From NCBI GenBank assembly GCA_905210855.1, contig CAJLYL010000058.1, forward strand, positions 1 to 10,338: 10,338 nt of DNA, given 5' to 3'. The translations under genes and the position numbers were made by a program. Origin of the DNA: an uncultured Clostridia bacterium. GTDB taxonomy: Bacteria > Bacillota > Clostridia > UMGS1810. Below, one piece after another: positions 6,544 through 10,338 of this stretch. The number at the start of each line of letters is the position of its first letter. Position 1 is the first letter of the stretch. Under the pieces are notes generated by a model, which had not been told where the DNA came from, searched no databases, and was given only the letters and a program-made list of their open reading frames with translations.

Positions 6544-7393
6544 CCCCGTCACCCCCGATATATTCGTTGTAGACCTCTCGCTTTGCAACGCCTCGCTGCT
6601 TCGCCGCCTGCTTTATAGCCTCTTTTTTGTCCATGCCGCGGCTGATTAACAAATCCACATGGCTGCGCACGGACAGATTTTCAAATTCCGCGCGGCGCTC
6701 CGCCTCGGCGGACTCTTCGCTTCTGCCGTCCACCACCAGAACAAATTCGCCCTTTGGCTTGTTCTCCTCATAATGGCGCAGCGCGGCGCCGAGGGTGGTG
6801 TGCATAACGGTCTCGTGGATTTTTGTCAGCTCGCGCGCTATGCCGACTTCACGGTCGCCCAGAACCTCGAGCATATCTGCCAGCGTGCGCACCAGCTTGT
6901 GGGGCGCCTCATAAAAAATAAGCGTCTCGGGATAATCGCATATTTGGGTGAGAATCGCCCTGCGCGCGCTCGCATTCACGGGCAAAAAGCCCTCAAAGGC
7001 AAAACGGCGCGTATTTCTTCCCGACACAATAAGCGCGTTTATCAGCGCCGCCGCGCCGGGCACAGGCACAACCCTTATGCCGTGCTCAATGCATTTTTTC
7101 ACAAGCTCCTCGCCCGGGTCGGATATCGCCGGAGTGCCGGCGTCCGTCACCAGTGCGATGTTAGCTCCCTCGTTCAGCCGTCGGATAAGCTCTTCGCCCT
7201 TTTCAAATTTGTTGTGCTCGTGATAGCTCGTCAGCGGCTTTGATATGCCGAAATGATTGAGCAGCCCGAGCGAATGGCGCGTGTCCTCGCAGGCAATGAG
7301 GTCGGCCTCCCTAAGGGTGTTCAGCGCCCTTACGGTGATGTCGTCCAGATTGCCTATGGGGGTGGCGCACAAATACAGTGTTCCTTTGTCCAT
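6533..7393 (-). CDS. rsmI: 16S rRNA (cytidine-1402-2'-O)-methyltransferase RsmI
   Basis: At 286 residues it matches RsmI (YraL/YabC). This enzyme uses S-adenosylmethionine to methylate the ribose of C1402 in the 16S rRNA decoding centre, working with RsmH. The tetrapyrrole-methylase fold shows its signatures: LYLCATPIGNLDDIT (6-20), EDTRH (36-40), DAGTPAISDPG (84-94) and VPGAAALINAL (111-121). EGFLP (134-138) and GEFVLVVDG (215-223) are also family-typical. The C-terminal helical tail (about 245-280) contains MDKKEAIKQAAKQRGVAKREVY, usual in Firmicutes RsmI. The ATG at 7393 lies one base after the trmN6 stop, and GGAG in the trmN6 end serves as ribosome site. It overlaps the next gene by 11 bases. 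Function is assigned with high certainty from the family. Confidence 0.96.
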   Translation of the reverse strand: MDKGTLYLCATPIGNLDDITVRALNTLREADLIACEDTRHSLGLLNHFGISKPLTSYHEHNKFEKGEELIRRLNEGANIALVTDAGTPAISDPGEELVKKCIEHGIRVVPVPGAAALINALIVSGRNTRRFAFEGFLPVNASARRAILTQICDYPETLIFYEAPHKLVRTLADMLEVLGDREVGIARELTKIHETVMHTTLGAALRHYEENKPKGEFVLVVDGRSEESAEAERRAEFENLSVRSHVDLLISRGMDKKEAIKQAAKQRGVAKREVYNEYIGGDGDES

Positions 7394-7394
7394 G

Positions 7395-8069
7395 TCAATC
7401 TCCGTTTATATAAATCGGTTCTTCTATCTTAAGCGACGGGTTTGCCCCCGCCATGCCGTCCACCAAAATGAGATTCGGCGCACGGTATGGGGTCGGGTGC
7501 AGAAACTTAAGCCGCTTCGGTTCTATCTTATGTTCGCGCATGGTGCAAATGACATCGCACAGCCTGTCCGCGCGGTGAACCATGTACAGATGTCCGCCGT
7601 AGCGCAGCAGCCATGCCGCCGCAGACACTATTCCGTCTATGCCGACGGCTATCTCGTGGCGTGCAATCGCCTTTTCGTCGGTCGGGCTGATAAAGCCGGA
7701 TTTCTCCGGCATATACGGCGGATTGCAGGTAACGGCATCCGCACAGGCATTCGGAAGAATGTCCCGTATGCCGTTTATGTCGCCGCGGATAAACTCCGCC
7801 CTGCCCTCAAGACCATTCAGACGCGCGTTTCTGCACGCAAGGTCGTATGAGCGCTGCTGAAGCTCGATGCCGATGAATTTTTTCGCACGCGTCTTTGCAC
7901 TCATAAGTATCGGTATTATGCCGTTGCCGGTGCACAAATCCACCACGGTATCATTCGGGCGTGCCCGCGCAAAATCCGTAAGCTGCACACTGTCCGTGCC
8001 GAAACAAAATAAATCCGTGTCTTGAATCAAGCGCAGTCCGCCGATTCCGAGGTCGTCTGTTCTCTCCAT
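7395..8069 (-). CDS. trmN6: tRNA1(Val) adenine-N6-methyltransferase-like protein (TrmN6/YabB)
   Basis: The protein is 224 residues; the COG4123 family is usually about 240-250, so the C-terminus is slightly short. It is a class I SAM-dependent methyltransferase. Motif I is DLCTGNGIIPIL (44-55), the acidic residue after strand 2 is E69 (GIEL), and the catalytic NPPY of N6-adenine methyltransferases is at 116-119. The N-terminal GLRLIQDTDLFCFGTDSVQL is diagnostic of the YabB/TrmN6 group. In E. coli the relative methylates A37 of tRNA-Val; the exact target here is inferred. AGGAG lies 5 bases before the ATG at 8069. No convincing promoter fits between the hairpin at 8091-8128 and the start, so expression may depend on readthrough past it. 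It is followed after one base by rsmI, the usual partner in Firmicutes. Confidence 0.9.
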   Translation of the reverse strand: MERTDDLGIGGLRLIQDTDLFCFGTDSVQLTDFARARPNDTVVDLCTGNGIIPILMSAKTRAKKFIGIELQQRSYDLACRNARLNGLEGRAEFIRGDINGIRDILPNACADAVTCNPPYMPEKSGFISPTDEKAIARHEIAVGIDGIVSAAAWLLRYGGHLYMVHRADRLCDVICTMREHKIEPKRLKFLHPTPYRAPNLILVDGMAGANPSLKIEEPIYINGD

Positions 8070-8090
8070 AATCGCTCCTAATATCTAACC

Positions 8091-8128
8091 ACAAAACGAG
8101 GGCGGCACAGCGGCTACCCTCGTTTTGT
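8091..8128. terminator. Strong bidirectional-looking hairpin terminator after the ferredoxin gene
   Basis: ACAAAACGAGGG (8091-8102) and CCCTCGTTTTGT (8117-8128) are perfect 12-bp inverted repeats around a 14-base loop. The core CGAGGG/CCCTCG stem is followed on either strand by TTTTGT, so both orientations resemble an A-tract/stem/U-tract intrinsic terminator. It starts 15 bases after the ferredoxin stop and ends 21 bases before the trmN6 ATG. It can end the ferredoxin transcript or attenuate transcription into trmN6-rsmI. Confidence 0.75.
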
Positions 8129-8143
8129 AATAAAATTCACGCA

Positions 8144-8314
8144 TTATTCCTGCTCGGGTGCACCCACGGGACAAACACCTGCGCAAGCACCGCATTCGAT
8201 GCACTCATCTGCATTGATTTCGTATTTGCCGTCTCCTGCAGAAATAGCATTTACGGGGCACTCTGCTTCGCAAGCGCCGCAGCTGAGACATTCGTCACTG
8301 ATTTTGTATGCCAT
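8144..8314 (-). CDS. Clostridial-type 2[4Fe-4S] ferredoxin
   Basis: The protein has 56 residues, the classic size of clostridial ferredoxins. Two CxxCxxCxxxCP motifs are intact: C9, C12, C15 and C19, and C38, C41, C44 and C48, each followed by Pro (20 and 49). They should hold two [4Fe-4S] clusters for low-potential electron transfer in the cytoplasm, for example with pyruvate:ferredoxin oxidoreductase or hydrogenase. The acidic sequence is usual. GGAGGTG lies just upstream of the ATG at 8314; a longer in-frame reading to 8407 starts inside the promoter and is rejected. The gene has its own promoter (8379-8407) and terminator (8091-8128), so it is a monocistronic cassette between ricT and trmN6. 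A dedicated role with RicT, itself an Fe-S protein in Bacillus, is speculative. Confidence 0.95.
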   Translation of the reverse strand: MAYKISDECLSCGACEAECPVNAISAGDGKYEINADECIECGACAGVCPVGAPEQE

Positions 8315-8378
8315 GAAAAAACACCTCCATTCAATATTTTTTAGACGACCGTATTTCACAATCATCCGCATTACTAAC

Positions 8379-8407
8379 ATTATATACGCTATCCGACAAA
8401 AAATCAA
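8379..8407 (-). promoter_or_regulatory. Sigma-A promoter of the ferredoxin gene
   Basis: On the minus strand TTGATT (8407-8402) and TATAAT (8384-8379) are exactly 17 bases apart: a perfect -10 and a 4-of-6 -35. The predicted start near 8372 gives a leader of about 58 bases. The -35 lies 13 bases after the ricT stop, in the gap between the two genes. This looks like one of the strongest promoters in the window, in keeping with an abundant electron carrier. Confidence 0.8.
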
Positions 8408-8419
8408 GTCTTTTTGTCA

Positions 8420-9289
8420 TCAATCCTCCAATTGTTTCAGGGTTTTCATGTCAATTTTTTCTTCATTCCTGTGGTGCACGTTTTTCAGAATCTTAATTTT
8501 GTCCGTGGTGTACTCGCGCACCTCTTTTTCGCCGTCGCCGTCTATGGTGACCGACACTATGCCCTTGAGCATGGACACTGCCGCCACAACTCCCTTGCCG
8601 TCCGGCGTTTTCACTATCGCGCCCACATTCGGCGTGCACTTGCTGAGGTATTCGTATGCCTCCTGCTCGTTTTTGAGGCAGCACATAAGTCTGCCGCAGG
8701 TGCCGGATATCTTGGTCGGGTTAAGCGACAGATTCTGCTCCTTAGCCATCTTTATGCTGACCGGCTGAAACTCGCCCATATACAGACTGCAGCACAGCGG
8801 ACGTCCGCAGATGCCCAAGCCGCCTATCATCTTTGCCTCGTCGCGCACTCCTATCTGGCGCAGCTCTATCCTTGTGCGGAAAACCCCCGCAAGGTCGCGC
8901 ACCAGCTCGCGGAAATCTATCCTGCCGTCCGCGGTGAAATAAAACAAAATCTTGTTGTTGTCAAAGGTGTACTCCACATCCACAAGCTTCATTTCAAGCT
9001 TGTGTTTTTTTATCTTTTCATTGCATATTCTGAAAGCGTCTATCTGCTTTGCAATGTTTTTCTTCACCTGTTCCTCGTCTTCCTCGGTCGCCTTCCTTAT
9101 GACCTTTTTCAGCGGAGAAACAACCTCACTCTCGTCAATGCTCTTTTTTGGCAGCACCACCGTGCCGTACTCCACACCGCGCGATGTCTCCACTATGACG
9201 TGCTCGCCCTGCTTATATTCCATTCCGTCTCCGTCGAAATAATACACCTTGCCAACCCTTTTGAAACGGATTCCGACTATATCAATCAT
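8420..9289 (-). CDS. ricT: RicT/YaaT, PSP1-domain Y-complex subunit (stage 0 sporulation family protein)
   Basis: The protein is 289 residues, close to B. subtilis YaaT (about 275). The PSP1 C-terminal domain includes EYTFDNNKILFYFTADGRID (106-125), FRELVRDLAGVFRTRIELRQIG (126-147) and the cysteine-rich core: C161, C166, C167, C198, C203 and C204 (GLGICGRPLCC and GTCGRLMCC). In B. subtilis RicT joins RicA and RicF in a complex that binds [4Fe-4S] clusters, assists RNase Y in mRNA maturation and influences sporulation, competence and biofilm formation. All expected cysteines are present. The ATG at 9289 overlaps the holB stop by 8 bases, and GGGAGG in the holB end lies 6 bases upstream. ricA and ricF are not in the window. 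A lysine- and glutamate-rich helix (61-100) follows the N-terminal barrel. Confidence 0.94.
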   Translation of the reverse strand: MIDIVGIRFKRVGKVYYFDGDGMEYKQGEHVIVETSRGVEYGTVVLPKKSIDESEVVSPLKKVIRKATEEDEEQVKKNIAKQIDAFRICNEKIKKHKLEMKLVDVEYTFDNNKILFYFTADGRIDFRELVRDLAGVFRTRIELRQIGVRDEAKMIGGLGICGRPLCCSLYMGEFQPVSIKMAKEQNLSLNPTKISGTCGRLMCCLKNEQEAYEYLSKCTPNVGAIVKTPDGKGVVAAVSMLKGIVSVTIDGDGEKEVREYTTDKIKILKNVHHRNEEKIDMKTLKQLED

Positions 9290-10238
9290 GCATAACCTCC
9301 CGACATTTCATGAAAAGCGTCTGCGCAGCCATGGCAAGGTTGCCGCTCTTTCCGAGCTGCGCCCTCGATGTGCGTATGCACTCCGCCGCGGCGAAGCATT
9401 GCTTTGCCGTCGCCGATTCAGAAAATGTTTTTATCTCATTTATTTTATCCTTGTTAATTATTATATCCTCAAGTCCGTTTTTCCACAATATCACATCGCG
9501 CACAAACATGAGCATAAGCTCCGTCACCGCGTCCGCCTTTTTTCTGTCAGTCTCAAGCACGGCGCACTTGTCGTACATGGAGTAACCGTCGTCCGACACA
9601 AAGCTCATCACACCGTCTATCGCCGCGCTCCGCTCCGAGGCGAAATCCTCATCATCGCGCAGCCGCATCAGTCTGCCCACATTGCCCTCGCAGCAGTGAT
9701 ACAAAAACGGCTGACACCCGGGCACAAGCTTCTGCAAAAGCTCCGTACCGAGCGGCGCCGGGCGTATGAGACACACGCGCGACATAACCGTTTGCAAAAT
9801 GGGGCTTGTGCTGTCGCACAGCAAAAAGAACACTGCATATTCCGGCGGTTCTTCAATAACCTTGAGCAGTGCGTTTTGCGCCCCCTGTGTGAGCAGATGA
9901 GCATTCTCTATCACAAAAACCTTTTTGTCGGCGGTTATCGGGCGGATGTACACATCGCGAATCATCGCGCGGATTTTATCCACGCCGATGGAGACCTTGT
10001 CGCCGTTGTTCACGGTGATGACATCGGGGTTAGCCCCGGAGCTGACCGTCAGGCAGCCGTTGCAGCGCATACACGCGCTGTGCTCCGTACACATGATAAG
10101 ATGCACAATGTATGAGCACAGCGTCCTTTTGCCCATGCCCCGAGGCGCGTCAAAAAGATATGCGTGCCCCAGCCGTCCGCTGTTTATCAGCTCCGAGAAA
10201 AACTTTATCTCTTTTTCTCGTCCTGTGGGAAAAACCAT
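9282..10238 (-). CDS. holB: DNA polymerase III clamp loader subunit delta'
   Basis: The protein is 318 residues, close to the usual size (about 330). As delta' of the clamp loader it helps open and load the beta sliding clamp. The AAA+ region shows a P-loop-like APRGMGKRT (31-39), a zinc module with C50, C56, C59 and C62, a Walker-B position changed to VFVIENAH (107-114), NALLKVIEEPP (122-132) and the SRV version of the SRC motif (153-155). Modified Walker B is normal for this subunit, which need not hydrolyse ATP. Beyond about 185 the sequence diverges, as usual for the helical collar. The ATG at 10238 starts one base after the darA stop; the in-frame ATG at 10298 would overlap darA and is rejected. 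It overlaps ricT by 8 bases. yaaR, which in B. subtilis sits between darA and holB, is absent. Confidence 0.93.
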   Translation of the reverse strand: MVFPTGREKEIKFFSELINSGRLGHAYLFDAPRGMGKRTLCSYIVHLIMCTEHSACMRCNGCLTVSSGANPDVITVNNGDKVSIGVDKIRAMIRDVYIRPITADKKVFVIENAHLLTQGAQNALLKVIEEPPEYAVFFLLCDSTSPILQTVMSRVCLIRPAPLGTELLQKLVPGCQPFLYHCCEGNVGRLMRLRDDEDFASERSAAIDGVMSFVSDDGYSMYDKCAVLETDRKKADAVTELMLMFVRDVILWKNGLEDIIINKDKINEIKTFSESATAKQCFAAAECIRTSRAQLGKSGNLAMAAQTLFMKCREVMHD

Positions 10239-10239
10239 A

Positions 10240-10338
10240 TCAGACCTTCTCGAATCTGTCCACATCAAGCACGAATATGGTTGCGCCGCCCACTTCAACC
10301 TCTATCGGATACGGATTGAACGAGGCGGAAGCACCGAT
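10240..10338 (-). CDS. darA: Cyclic-di-AMP receptor DarA/PstA, C-terminal fragment
   Basis: The last 32 codons before a TGA at 10242-10240 read FNPYPIEVEVGGATIFVLDV and then DRFEKV. This closely resembles the C-terminus of B. subtilis DarA (YaaQ, DUF970), recalled as PYPVEVEVGGATVFVLPVEEF. DarA is a trimeric PII-like protein that binds the second messenger c-di-AMP. The start and the ligand-binding loops lie to the right of the window. Its stop is one base before holB, so the two are co-transcribed. Although only a third of the protein is visible, the motif and the holB context make the call secure. Confidence 0.85.
   Translation of the reverse strand: MGASASFNPYPIEVEVGGATIFVLDVDRFEKV

Overview
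The window looks like the chromosome of an endospore-forming member of the Clostridia, probably an uncultured gut-type lineage. The evidence is a SipL-type spore-coat protein (SPOCS/DUF3794 plus LysM), a Firmicutes-type darA-holB-ricT-trmN6-rsmI cluster, a clostridial 2[4Fe-4S] ferredoxin, and strong Shine-Dalgarno sequences at most starts. Apart from the degraded stretches at about 207-512 and 2942-4039, it is dense core genome.

Left part (1-2941). The 3' end of an XRE-family helix-turn-helix regulator runs off the left edge (+). About 300 bases of intergenic DNA follow, packed with palindromic repeat elements, one apparently nested in another. Next is sipL (-), divergent from a ycdX-like PHP-domain phosphatase gene (+). 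The spacer between them (2058-2221) holds a sigma-A-like promoter facing the phosphatase gene and a sigma-E-like promoter facing sipL.

Middle scar (2942-4039). This region has no intact gene. It holds a short antisense remnant that reads like the C-terminus of a heavy-metal P-type ATPase. That remnant abuts the 3' part of a surface-protein gene (end of a copper-amine-oxidase-N-like repeat, a linker and a DUF4352-like domain) broken by one frameshift in an A5 run. After it come a REP-like palindrome and unassigned sequence.

Right part (4040-10338, all -). In transcription order: darA (3' end only), holB, ricT, a small ferredoxin with its own promoter and hairpin terminator, trmN6, rsmI, an unrecognised two-TM protein of 302 residues, and comM. 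The darA-holB, holB-ricT, trmN6-rsmI and rsmI-membrane protein junctions are 1-nt gaps or short overlaps, so translational coupling is likely. The order matches the B. subtilis yaaQ-holB-yaaT-yabB-yabC cluster from memory, with yaaR, yabA and yazA absent and the ferredoxin at the yabA position. These genes cover c-di-AMP sensing, the replication clamp loader, the Y-complex subunit RicT, tRNA and 16S rRNA methylation, and DNA uptake and recombination.

I found no convincing new defence or mobile system. The points most worth a second look are the ferredoxin cassette beside the Fe-S protein RicT, the deletion scar with a frameshifted surface protein, the nested palindromic repeats, the putative sigma-E promoter of sipL, and the unassigned membrane protein.
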